Of a stretch of DNA of 64,000 nucleotides, positions 46,220-53,478 are shown one piece after another. Both the position numbers and the translations under genes were made by a program. The DNA is from a bacterium SCSIO 12827 (GTDB lineage: Bacteria > Pseudomonadota > Alphaproteobacteria > Rhodospirillales > Casp-alpha2). The notes under the pieces are model-generated. The model ran no database searches and was not told where the DNA came from. It worked only from the letters and a program-made list of their open reading frames with translations. Every line of letters starts with the position of its first letter. Positions within the stretch are counted from its first letter, which is position 1. Location: NCBI GenBank assembly GCA_024397995.1, contig CP073746.1, positions 3,346,001 to 3,410,000 of the forward strand, written 5' to 3'.

Positions 46220-46270
46220 TCAACGTGTCAAAACGGAAAAAAGCCCCCGTTTTCCAGGAGCTTCAACCAT
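46220..46270 (-). CDS. Possible 16-residue leader peptide of argD
   Basis: ATG 46270 opens a 16-codon frame ending at 46220, just before the argD ribosome binding site. It is preceded by AAGGAAG, which is very close to the ATG. The peptide would contain two arginine codons (CGG eighth, CGT last). The terminator hairpin lies inside the frame. It may be chance; kept because of its exact place between promoter and argD. Confidence 0.3.
   Translation of the reverse strand: MVEAPGKRGLFSVLTR
46237..46263 (-). terminator. Terminator-like hairpin in the argD leader (candidate attenuator)
   Basis: On the minus strand AAGCTCC (46263-46257) pairs with GGGGCTT (46247-46241) and a T-run follows (to 46237). 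An alternative stem AAAACGG/CCGTTTT (46253-46247 with 46236-46230) uses part of the same bases, so the two are exclusive. It lies downstream of the predicted argD promoter, which suggests attenuation; it could instead just end the upstream ABC permease transcript. Confidence 0.6.
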
Positions 46271-46293
46271 CTTCCTTACCAGGAAAGCCGCCG

Positions 46294-46322
46294 AGTATCA
46301 GTATCTCATGGCCCCTTGTCAA
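46294..46322 (-). promoter_or_regulatory. Predicted argD promoter
   Basis: Consensus TTGACA (46322-46317), 17-nt spacer, GATACT (46299-46294), four of six matches to TATAAT. A transcription start near 46287 would give an 84-nt leader before argD. Confidence 0.6.
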
Positions 46323-46364
46323 CGGCGGCAAGATGACCGTTCGGCGACGGCTTGCGCACGGGCC

Positions 46365-47204
46365 TCAGGCCTTCAGCTTGTAGCCCGTGCGGAACATCCA
46401 GGTACAAAGCCACCAGAGGCCCGCGTTGATCACCGCCATGACCGTGACGCCGATCCACAGGTTGCCGTCGGCATGGCCGATGAAACCATAGCGGAAGCCG
46501 TCGATCATGTAGAAGAAGGGATTGAAATGGGCCGCGATCTGGACACCTTGGGGCAGGCGTTCGATCGAATAAAAGGTCCCCGACAGGAACGACAGCGGCG
46601 TGATGACGAAGTTGGTAACCGCCGCGATATGGTCGAACTTATCGGCCCAGATGCCCCCCGCCAGCCCCAGCAGCGACAACATCAAGGACCCCATGACCGC
46701 GTGATAGACGACGAAAAACGGATCATGCAGGCCCAGGTCCACGGTCATCGCCATGGCCACGCCGACGACGACGGCAACGGCGACGCCCCGTGTCATGCCG
46801 CCGATGGCAAAGCCGAACGTCAGTTCATGGGCGTTGAGGGGCGCCATCAGGCTGTCGACGATGTTGCCCTGAATCTTACCGATCATCAGCGAACTTGAGG
46901 TATTGGCGAAGGCATTCTGGGCGATCGCCATCATGATCAGGCCGGGCGCCAGGAAGGTCATGAACGGCATGCCGGCGACGACCCGGTGATCGCCGCCCAG
47001 CGCCAGGGCAAACACGGCGAGGAACAGCATGGTCGTCACCAGAGGGGCCACCAGGGTCTGGGTATAGACCTTGATGAAGCGCCGCACCTCGCGCAGGTAG
47101 AGCGTCTTCAGCCCGATCCAATTGACCGCACCCATAGCGGGCAGGTCGTCGGACGCGGACGGCATGTCGGGCAGGGCGGCAAGGGGTGTCTGGTCACGCA
47201 TCAT
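46365..47204 (-). CDS. ABC-2 type transporter permease
   Basis: About 279-aa membrane protein with six helices. Conserved ABC-2 segments are TLVAPLVTTMLFLAVFALAL and FLSGTFYSIERLPQGVQIAAHFNPFFYMIDGFRYGF (read as two blocks), typical of drug or polysaccharide exporters such as YadH. SD AAGGAG (47214-47209) places the start at 47204 or the adjoining ATG at 47201; an ATG at 47240 would overlap recX. Its ATPase partner is not adjacent. Substrate unknown. Confidence 0.85.
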   Translation of the reverse strand: MMRDQTPLAALPDMPSASDDLPAMGAVNWIGLKTLYLREVRRFIKVYTQTLVAPLVTTMLFLAVFALALGGDHRVVAGMPFMTFLAPGLIMMAIAQNAFANTSSSLMIGKIQGNIVDSLMAPLNAHELTFGFAIGGMTRGVAVAVVVGVAMAMTVDLGLHDPFFVVYHAVMGSLMLSLLGLAGGIWADKFDHIAAVTNFVITPLSFLSGTFYSIERLPQGVQIAAHFNPFFYMIDGFRYGFIGHADGNLWIGVTVMAVINAGLWWLCTWMFRTGYKLKA

Positions 47205-47221
47205 CGCGCTCCTTATAAGAT

Positions 47222-47836
47222 ATGACCATGGAGAGTCCAATCGGTTCCGACGATCCGGCGCCCGCCAAGGGTGCCAGGCGCAAGCCCCGGGGGCCCAAGA
47301 AGGCGACGCAGAGCCATCTTGCCAACGCGGCCCTCCACTATCTTGCGCGCTTCGCCACGTCGGCCGAAAACCTGCGCCGGGTGCTGATGCGCCGGGTCGA
47401 TAAATCCGCCCGCCATCACGGCACGGATCCTGAGGAAGGGGCCGCCTGGGTCGAGGATCTGATCCAGCGCTACCAGCGGGCGGGTCTGCTGGACGACGCC
47501 GCCTATGCCGAAGCCCGGGCCGGCGACATGTTGCGCCGGGGCACGCCGATGAAGGGTGTGCGGTTCAAACTGATGCAGAAGGGCGTGGGTGCGGACGACA
47601 TCGACAAGGCCCTTGCCGCCGCGACCGAGGACACAGCCGAGCCCGATCTGACCGCCGCCGCCGCCCTGGCCCGGCGCCGCCGGTTGGGACCCTACGCCGC
47701 CCCGGACAAGCGTGAAGAACGGCGCGACAAGGACCTGGCGACCCTGGCCCGCGCCGGGTTCGATTACGACACGGCGCGGCGGGTGATCGAAGCCGAAACC
47801 GTCGACGACCTGACCCGGATGCTCGACGACGGCTAG
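47222..47836 (+). CDS. recX: Regulatory protein RecX
   Basis: 204-aa RecX family protein that modulates RecA filaments. The first RecX helical block is ALHYLARFATSAENLRRVLMRR and the second is RYQRAGLLDDAAYAEARAGDMLRRG. The third (LARAGFDYDTARRVIEAE) closes the protein. A basic N-terminal extension (GARRKPRGPKK) is present. recA is not adjacent. ATG 47222 is 17 bp from the divergent ABC permease start; ATG 47228 is an alternative. Confidence 0.88.
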   Translation: MTMESPIGSDDPAPAKGARRKPRGPKKATQSHLANAALHYLARFATSAENLRRVLMRRVDKSARHHGTDPEEGAAWVEDLIQRYQRAGLLDDAAYAEARAGDMLRRGTPMKGVRFKLMQKGVGADDIDKALAAATEDTAEPDLTAAAALARRRRLGPYAAPDKREERRDKDLATLARAGFDYDTARRVIEAETVDDLTRMLDDG

Positions 47837-47894
47837 GGTTTGCCGCCAGCCCGGAATTCGGGAACAATAGGCTAAACCGGTCCGGGAGGGACGG

Positions 47895-48341
47895 ATGACG
47901 CCACGCATGCCGGTGATATTCGGGATTTGGGCCGCCCTGATGACAGGCGCCGCATCCGCACAGGCAGACAGCGCGCTGAAAACCGTCGGCCTGATCGAAA
48001 CCGTCCACATTCAGCCGGAAGGCATCGACATCCGCGCCAAGGTCGACACGGGGGCCGAGAATTCGTCCCTCGACACCCGGGACTGGCAAACCTTCGAGCG
48101 CGGCGGTGCGACCTGGATTCGCTTCACCTTGAATCTCGACGGCGGCGACAGCCGGACCCTGGAACGCCCGCTTGGGCGCATGACGATGATACACCGCGCC
48201 GGCAGCCGCCAGGAACGCCCCATCGTGACGATGACCCTTTGCGTCGGCGACGTCGCCCGCGCGGTCGAGGTCAACTTGGCCGAGCGGCCCAAGCTGACCT
48301 ACCGCATGCTGCTGGGGGCGAGCTTCCTCACCGGTGTCTAG
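47895..48341 (+). CDS. Periplasmic RimK-associated protease-like protein, apparently truncated by TAG
   Basis: 148-aa exported protein of the ATP-dependent zinc protease (DUF785/RimB-like, retropepsin-fold) family. Signal peptide to about AQA24; catalytic-type aspartate D51 in AKVDTGAENSSLD; C-terminal LLGASFLTG matches the family LLGR-FL-G motif. The family normally continues with a (F)LVDVSRS-type strand. Here TAG (48339-48341) stops it, yet the same frame goes on as VVDVSQSDL and ends at TGA 48399-48401, overlapping the next ATG by 4 bp. A recent nonsense mutation or sequencing error is likely. Partner of the next two genes. Confidence 0.75.
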   Translation: MTPRMPVIFGIWAALMTGAASAQADSALKTVGLIETVHIQPEGIDIRAKVDTGAENSSLDTRDWQTFERGGATWIRFTLNLDGGDSRTLERPLGRMTMIHRAGSRQERPIVTMTLCVGDVARAVEVNLAERPKLTYRMLLGASFLTGV

Positions 48342-48401
48342 GTGGTCGACGTGTCGCAATCGGACCTGACCCACCCTACCTGCGGCGAGGCCGCAAAATG
48401 A
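48342..48401 (+). pseudogene. In-frame C-terminal remnant of the protease-like gene after the TAG
   Basis: Nineteen codons in the frame of the upstream gene, beginning VVDVSQSDLTHPTCG, then stop. They restore the expected last strand of the family and the ATGA overlap with the downstream gene. No start codon of its own with an SD is seen, so this is read as the lost end of that gene. Confidence 0.6.
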
Positions 48402-49927
48402 GGAACCGCACGGTCTATCTGCTGGCGGCGGTATTCGCGGCGGCGGGGCTGGCGCTGTTTGCCTACAAGGTTTTGGCCCTTGATTTTCCCCTGACCCCGG
48501 GGGATGCCCCTGACAATTGGGCGGTTGAAACCCGCGTTACCTTCCAGGCCGCGGGCGGCCCGGTGGCCGTGCGCCTGTTCATCCCGCGCAACACCCGGGC
48601 CTACACGATCCTGGATCAAAGCTTCGTCTCCCGCGGCTATGCCCTGGCCATGGAACTGACACCCGACGGCCGCATGGCGAGCCTGACGCGGCGCCAGGCC
48701 AAGGGGCCGCAGACGGTCTATTTCCGCTTTCTGATTCACCGGGCCGAACCCGCCCCTCCGCCGCCCCAGGCGGAACCGGCCCCGGTGCAGCCGCCGCCGT
48801 GGAAGACCCTGCGGCTGATCGCGGCGCGGGCCCTTCTCGACCAGATCCGAAATGAGGGCGAGACGGCGACCGCCCTGGCCCAAGCCCTGATCAAACGGCT
48901 GGCGGCAACCGACCCGGACGACGCGGCGCGCAGCCTACTGGGTAAAACCGCCGGCGCAGAGCGTATCGTCGACGTGGCGGCGGGCGTGTTGGCCCTGGGC
49001 GGCATCCACGCCCGGTCCGTGCACGGCATCGCCTTGGCCGAAAGCCAGAAACCGGTGCACACGGTCCATTGGCTGGAAGTGGCCGAGGCCGGTGCCTGGC
49101 ACCGCATGACCGCCGACCCGGCTGCACCAGAAGTCCCGGCAGGTTGGTTCCCCTGGTGGCGAGGCACCGGCAAGATGGCCCAGGTCGATGGCGGCAGCCA
49201 CCCCAAGCTGCGCATCACGGTCGAACGGGCAGCCGACCAGACGATTGTCGACAGCCTGTCGCAGGACCGCGCCCAGGCGAAAAACCTTGTGACCTCGGCC
49301 ATGGCATCCCTGCCGTTGGAGGTGCAGCAGGTCTACCGCGTGTTGCTGGTGGTGCCGCTGGGGGTGTTGCTGCTGGTCGTCCTGCGCAACGTGATCGGGC
49401 TGAAAAGTTTCGGCACCTTCATGCCCGTGCTGATCGCCCTGGCGTTCCGTGAAACGCAACTGCTTTGGGGCATCGTGCTGTTCACCGTGATCGTCGCCAT
49501 CGGTTTGGCGATCCGCTTGTGGATGGAGAACTTGCGCCTGCTCGTCGTGCCGCGCCTGGCGGCCGTGCTGATCGTGGTGGTCGGGGCCATGGCCGTGCTC
49601 AGCGTCGCCAGCGCCCAGTTGGGCCTGACCGGCGGCCTGTCCGTCGCCCTGTTCCCCATGGTCATCCTGACCATGACGGTGGAGCGCATGTCCGTGATCT
49701 GGGACGAACGCGGCCCGCGCGACGCCGTGCAACAAGGGGTCGGCAGTCTGGTTGTGGCCACGGTCTGCTACCTGTTGATGAGCCATCCCCTGGTCGAACA
49801 CCTGTTCTTCCAGTTCCCTGAACTGCTGCTGGTCGTGCTGGCGGCGGTGCTGCTGCTGGGCCGCTATTCCGGCTACCGGCTGACGGAGCTCTACCGTTTC
49901 AGGCCGCTCGCGGGCGGGCAGCCCTAG
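48398..49927 (+). CDS. Inactive transglutaminase domain fused to seven transmembrane helices (UUP1 family)
   Basis: 509-aa membrane protein. One N-terminal helix (about 7-27) is followed by a large periplasmic part (28-about 305), which has a transglutaminase-like fold lacking the catalytic Cys-His-Asp set, with a PPPPQ-rich linker near 125-135. Seven hydrophobic helices follow (from about residue 310 to 495), including LRNVIGLKSFGTFMPVLIALAF. The family is encoded with a RimK-like ligase and a protease-like protein. It may present a substrate to them across the membrane. ATG 48398 overlaps the restored upstream frame. Confidence 0.88.
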   Translation: MRNRTVYLLAAVFAAAGLALFAYKVLALDFPLTPGDAPDNWAVETRVTFQAAGGPVAVRLFIPRNTRAYTILDQSFVSRGYALAMELTPDGRMASLTRRQAKGPQTVYFRFLIHRAEPAPPPPQAEPAPVQPPPWKTLRLIAARALLDQIRNEGETATALAQALIKRLAATDPDDAARSLLGKTAGAERIVDVAAGVLALGGIHARSVHGIALAESQKPVHTVHWLEVAEAGAWHRMTADPAAPEVPAGWFPWWRGTGKMAQVDGGSHPKLRITVERAADQTIVDSLSQDRAQAKNLVTSAMASLPLEVQQVYRVLLVVPLGVLLLVVLRNVIGLKSFGTFMPVLIALAFRETQLLWGIVLFTVIVAIGLAIRLWMENLRLLVVPRLAAVLIVVVGAMAVLSVASAQLGLTGGLSVALFPMVILTMTVERMSVIWDERGPRDAVQQGVGSLVVATVCYLLMSHPLVEHLFFQFPELLLVVLAAVLLLGRYSGYRLTELYRFRPLAGGQP

Positions 49928-49928
49928 G

Positions 49929-50900
49929 ATGGAGATTGTCGACCTTTACAGGCGTCTTCGCGCCAACGGGGTTCTCGGCCTGAATTGGCGCAATGCGGAG
50001 TACCAGTTGGTCCACAATCAACGCAGGTATTTCCCCCTGGTCGACGACAAGCTGAAATCCAAGCGCCTGGCCGAGGCCGCGGGCATCGCCGTGCCGCCCC
50101 TGTTCGGTGTCATCGAGTATCCGCACGAAGTCCGCACCTTCGACGCCATTGTCCAGGATCATGAGGATTTCGTGGTCAAACCGGCCGAAGGCAGCGGCGG
50201 CGACGGGATTCTTGTGATCGTGGGCCGCGACGGCGCCGGATTCCGCCTGGCCAACGGCACCGTCATGTCGGCGGACGAGATGCGTTTTCACATCAACAAT
50301 ATCCTGGCTGGCACCTTTTCCCTGGGCGGGCAGCCGGACAAGGCGCTGATCGAATACCGAATCCGTTTCGATCCATTGTTCAAGCACATCGCCTTTCAGG
50401 GCGTGCCGGACATCCGCATCATCGTGTTCTACGGTGTACCGATCATGGCCATGACCCGCCTGCCGACCGAAGAATCGTCGGGTAAGGCCAATTTGCACCA
50501 GGGCGCGATCGGCGCCGGCATCGACATGACATCGGGCCGAACCCTGAATGCCGTGTGGCACGACCGCATCATCACCACCCATCCCGACACCGGCGCCCCC
50601 GTGTCGGGTGTGCAGATCCCCCATTGGGAGATCCTGCTGCACCATGCGGCACGATCCTTCGATCTGACCCATCTGGGTTATCAGGGCATCGATATGGTGT
50701 TGGATTCCGAACGCGGGCCAGTGATGCTGGAATTGAACGCCCGCCCGGGCCTGAGCATTCAGATCGCCAACGGCGAGGGTCTGGGCCTGCGGCTCGCCAA
50801 GGTGGAGGAATACCTGCAAAGTGCGCCGGACACCTTGGCCTTGGTCGACAGCCGCGTGGCGTTCACGAAAGCGCATTTCGTCCCCCGCCCGGCGGTTTGA
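49929..50900 (+). CDS. RimK-like ATP-grasp ligase (alpha-L-glutamate ligase-related)
   Basis: 323-aa ATP-grasp protein. N-terminal block LRANGVLGLNWRNAEY; lysine loop VVKPAEGSGGDGILVI (about 80-95); C-terminal Mg-binding LELNARPGLSIQIAN near 269-283. ATP-grasp ligases of this group add amino acids to peptides or proteins. It starts one base after the previous stop. The substrate is unknown; its neighbours suggest an envelope or secreted peptide target. Confidence 0.9.
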   Translation: MEIVDLYRRLRANGVLGLNWRNAEYQLVHNQRRYFPLVDDKLKSKRLAEAAGIAVPPLFGVIEYPHEVRTFDAIVQDHEDFVVKPAEGSGGDGILVIVGRDGAGFRLANGTVMSADEMRFHINNILAGTFSLGGQPDKALIEYRIRFDPLFKHIAFQGVPDIRIIVFYGVPIMAMTRLPTEESSGKANLHQGAIGAGIDMTSGRTLNAVWHDRIITTHPDTGAPVSGVQIPHWEILLHHAARSFDLTHLGYQGIDMVLDSERGPVMLELNARPGLSIQIANGEGLGLRLAKVEEYLQSAPDTLALVDSRVAFTKAHFVPRPAV

Positions 50901-50915
50901 AGCCTGCCCATTATT

Positions 50916-51602
50916 TTATTGCGGAACTTCGATGGCCTCGCGGCGGCGGATCAGGATCAGCTTGCCCTTGAAGGAAATGCGATCCTCCATCAGCAGCGCC
51001 GTGCCGAACTCGGGCACGTACCAAGCGTTGATTTCGACCAGGTCCCATTTCATGGACTTGGGCCCCTCGATCACCTTCTGCGAGATGTCGACCAGATAGG
51101 CGGTGAAATCGCCGGCCGGCAGTTTCAGGACCTTGGAGCCGCGCACACACAGTGACGACTGCAGCTTGAACACCGACTTGCCGTCCTTTTTGCCTTCGAC
51201 GACATAGTTGGCCTCGTTGCCCTGCTTCAGGGGCCACAGCTTGTCGTACTCCGGCATCTTGAAATCGAAATTCCACCCGCCGCCGCCGGCGACACGGGCG
51301 AAAGCGCGGTACAGGGTCACGTCCTGGATCGGCCCCTTGCCCTGGACCGGTTCGCGGAACCAGCGCACCTTGTCGCCATCGATGGTTTTCACTCGATAGC
51401 GGTGATGGGTCACGTCCGGGGTTTTCGAATCCGGATTGTGGGTGATCTTGAAAATGAAATTGGCGTTTTCAGCAGGCGACGAATAGGGAATCGGCGCGTC
51501 CCCGCCCTTCGAGGCGATGCAGGCCGAAGCCCATGCGGAAGACGACGAGGCCATGGCCCCGATCAGGGCTGCCACAAATGCAGTAGTACGGGACAGGCCC
51601 AT
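50916..51602 (-). CDS. Exported protein, DUF3108-like
   Basis: 228-aa protein with a signal peptide (from ATG 51602: TAFVAALIGAMASSSSAWASA). The start has SD AAGGGGAG; the frame extends 51 bases upstream but without signal-like sequence. The mature part is rich in beta strands (YRVKTIDGDKVRWFREP, ADKGAVEIN-like strands) as in DUF3108/LolA-like folds. No function recognised. Convergent with the ATP-grasp gene, 15 bp between stops. Confidence 0.65.
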   Translation of the reverse strand: MGLSRTTAFVAALIGAMASSSSAWASACIASKGGDAPIPYSSPAENANFIFKITHNPDSKTPDVTHHRYRVKTIDGDKVRWFREPVQGKGPIQDVTLYRAFARVAGGGGWNFDFKMPEYDKLWPLKQGNEANYVVEGKKDGKSVFKLQSSLCVRGSKVLKLPAGDFTAYLVDISQKVIEGPKSMKWDLVEINAWYVPEFGTALLMEDRISFKGKLILIRRREAIEVPQ

Positions 51603-51715
51603 TCGGCTCCCCTTGGCTGTCACGGTGCGGGACGAGCCCGCCCTCGCCCCCAAGAAGCAATTTTATCCGGGCAACAGTCTAGTCAAGCAGGCCCAACATA
51701 CAATAAACAACTGTT

Positions 51716-52870
51716 ATGAAAGACATGACAGAGTTCTGGAATCTGGTTGTCGACGTGTGGCAGCACGGCGTGATCGGCATCGACGTCGGGCGCATGGCCG
51801 CCGCCCTGGGGATTTTCCTCGTCTTCCTGATGTTGCGCGGTTTGCTGACCCGCTTCCTCATGGGTTGGCTGCGCATGATGACCAAGCGCACGCCCTGGAC
51901 CCTGGACGATCAAATTCTGGCCGCTATCGAACCGCCGGTCCGCTTCGTGCCCGTGGTCATGGGCCTGTTCTTCGCCTTCCAGGTCCTCAAGCTTGCGGGC
52001 ACGCCCGACCAGATGGCGTCGAACCTGGTACGCTCGCTGATTGCCTTCACCATTTTCTGGGCGCTTTACCGGGCAGTCGATCCCTTGAGCGTGCTTCTTC
52101 ATCGCCTCGACCGGATCTTTTCCACGGAACTGGTGGAGTGGATGGCGCGTGCGATCCGCGTGCTGGTGTTCATCATCGGCGCGGCGGCGGTGTTGGAAAT
52201 CTGGGGCATCAAGGTCGGCCCGATCATTGCCGGGTTCGGCCTGATCGGGGTCGCCGTGGCCCTGGGCGCGCAGGACCTGTTCAAGAACCTGATCGCGGGC
52301 CTGTTGATCCTGGCGGAAAAACGCTTCCACAAGGGCGATTGGATCCATGTCGAAGGCGTGGTCGAAGGCCATGTCGAGATCATCGGATTCCGCTCCACCA
52401 TGGTTCGCCGGTTCGACAAGGCGCCGGTCATGGTGCCCAATTCGCAACTGTCTGACACGGCGGTCATCAACTTCACCGCCATGACTCACCGCCGCATCAA
52501 GTGGCTGATCGGGGTCGAATACCGCACCTCGGTCGACCAGTTGCGCCAAATCCGCGATCAGATCGCGGCCTACATCGATGAAACACCCGACTTCGCGCCG
52601 AAAACCGATGTCTCGACCTTTGTGCGAATCGACAGCTTCGGCGATTCCTCCATCAACATCATGGTCTACTGCTTCACCCTGACGACGAAATGGGGGGAGT
52701 ATCTGGAGATCAAGGAACGCCTGGCCTACAAGGTCATGGACATCGTCCACGGTGCCGGGGCGGCCTTTGCCTTCCCGAGCCAATCGATTTATGTGGAAAG
52801 CCTGCCGGGCGACGACGCGCCGGAAATCTTCCAACCGCCCACGGGGCCCACATCCGGCGGAGACGCATGA
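51716..52870 (+). CDS. MscS-family mechanosensitive channel
   Basis: 384-aa protein with four to five helices and the MscS domain. The pore helix region is GPIIAGFGLIGVAVALGAQ and the following beta domain has KRFHKGDWIHVEGVVEGHVEIIGFRSTMVR, then VPNSQLSDTAVINFT. Opens under turgor jump to release solutes. Located after the envelope-related triplet, which may point to osmotic functions in common. C-terminal cytoplasmic domain complete. Confidence 0.9.
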   Translation: MKDMTEFWNLVVDVWQHGVIGIDVGRMAAALGIFLVFLMLRGLLTRFLMGWLRMMTKRTPWTLDDQILAAIEPPVRFVPVVMGLFFAFQVLKLAGTPDQMASNLVRSLIAFTIFWALYRAVDPLSVLLHRLDRIFSTELVEWMARAIRVLVFIIGAAAVLEIWGIKVGPIIAGFGLIGVAVALGAQDLFKNLIAGLLILAEKRFHKGDWIHVEGVVEGHVEIIGFRSTMVRRFDKAPVMVPNSQLSDTAVINFTAMTHRRIKWLIGVEYRTSVDQLRQIRDQIAAYIDETPDFAPKTDVSTFVRIDSFGDSSINIMVYCFTLTTKWGEYLEIKERLAYKVMDIVHGAGAAFAFPSQSIYVESLPGDDAPEIFQPPTGPTSGGDA

Positions 52871-52918
52871 CGACGGTCCCACCGGCAGAAGATGACAAAC
52901 ATCAGGAGAGCAGACATC

Positions 52919-53257
52919 ATGGGCATCACCATCTATCACAACCCGAAGTGCAGCAAATCACGCCAGACCCTTCAACTGCTGGAGGACAACGGCGTCACTC
53001 CGGAAATCGTGCTGTACCTGGACACCCCGCCCACGGTGGACGAAATGAAGGCGCTGTTGCGTAAACTCGGCCTGAAAGCCTCCGACATCCTGCGCCAGGC
53101 CGAAGCCAAGGAGGCGGGCCTCGCCAAGGACATGGACGAGGATGCCTTGATCAAAGGCATGATCGCCAATCCCCGGTGCATCGAACGGCCGATCGTCGTC
53201 AAGGGCGCCAAGGCGGTTCTCGGACGGCCGCCGGAAAACGTTCTGGCGCTTATCTGA
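52919..53257 (+). CDS. ArsC-family reductase-like protein (glutaredoxin-fold)
   Basis: 112-aa protein of the ArsC/Spx family. Active-site cysteine C11 in HNPKCSKSRQT, and the family blocks LYLDTPPTVDEMKALLRKLG and NPRCIERPIVVKG. Either arsenate reductase or the YfgD-type relative with unknown substrate; no other ars genes are near. Start ATG 52919 is preceded by AGGAGAG; an ATG 27 bases upstream lacks an SD and adds non-family sequence. Confidence 0.85.
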   Translation: MGITIYHNPKCSKSRQTLQLLEDNGVTPEIVLYLDTPPTVDEMKALLRKLGLKASDILRQAEAKEAGLAKDMDEDALIKGMIANPRCIERPIVVKGAKAVLGRPPENVLALI

Positions 53258-53364
53258 CACCTACCTGACAGACCACCCGAACCGCCGAGTTTTATTGTAA
53301 TCCTCGTAGGTTACGGGACTTGCGGTTCCGTTGTGGACACTTCAATATGTGCGCGCGAGGGGAG

Positions 53365-53376
53365 TGTGGTTCCACA
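53365..53376. promoter_or_regulatory. 12-bp palindrome upstream of the TPR protein
   Basis: TGTGG-TT-CCACA in the 221-bp gap before 53479. Possible operator, of unknown type. The rest of the gap shows no gene or RNA that I can support. Confidence 0.25.
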
Positions 53377-53478
53377 TCACTTCTCTGGTTTGCCTTAAGA
53401 TCACCAAAACGGGGCATGGGCAGGCCAGATGAGCACTACCGACAGCGGTCCAGGGGCCGCTGAAATCGTGGAGGACTG

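Noticed and set aside
46204-46364. A simple intrinsic terminator of the ABC permease gene as the only role of the argD-leader hairpin
   Set aside because: Not ruled out, but a TTGACA-N17-GATACT promoter lies upstream of the hairpin, so argD transcripts would pass through it; kept as a candidate attenuator with moderate confidence.
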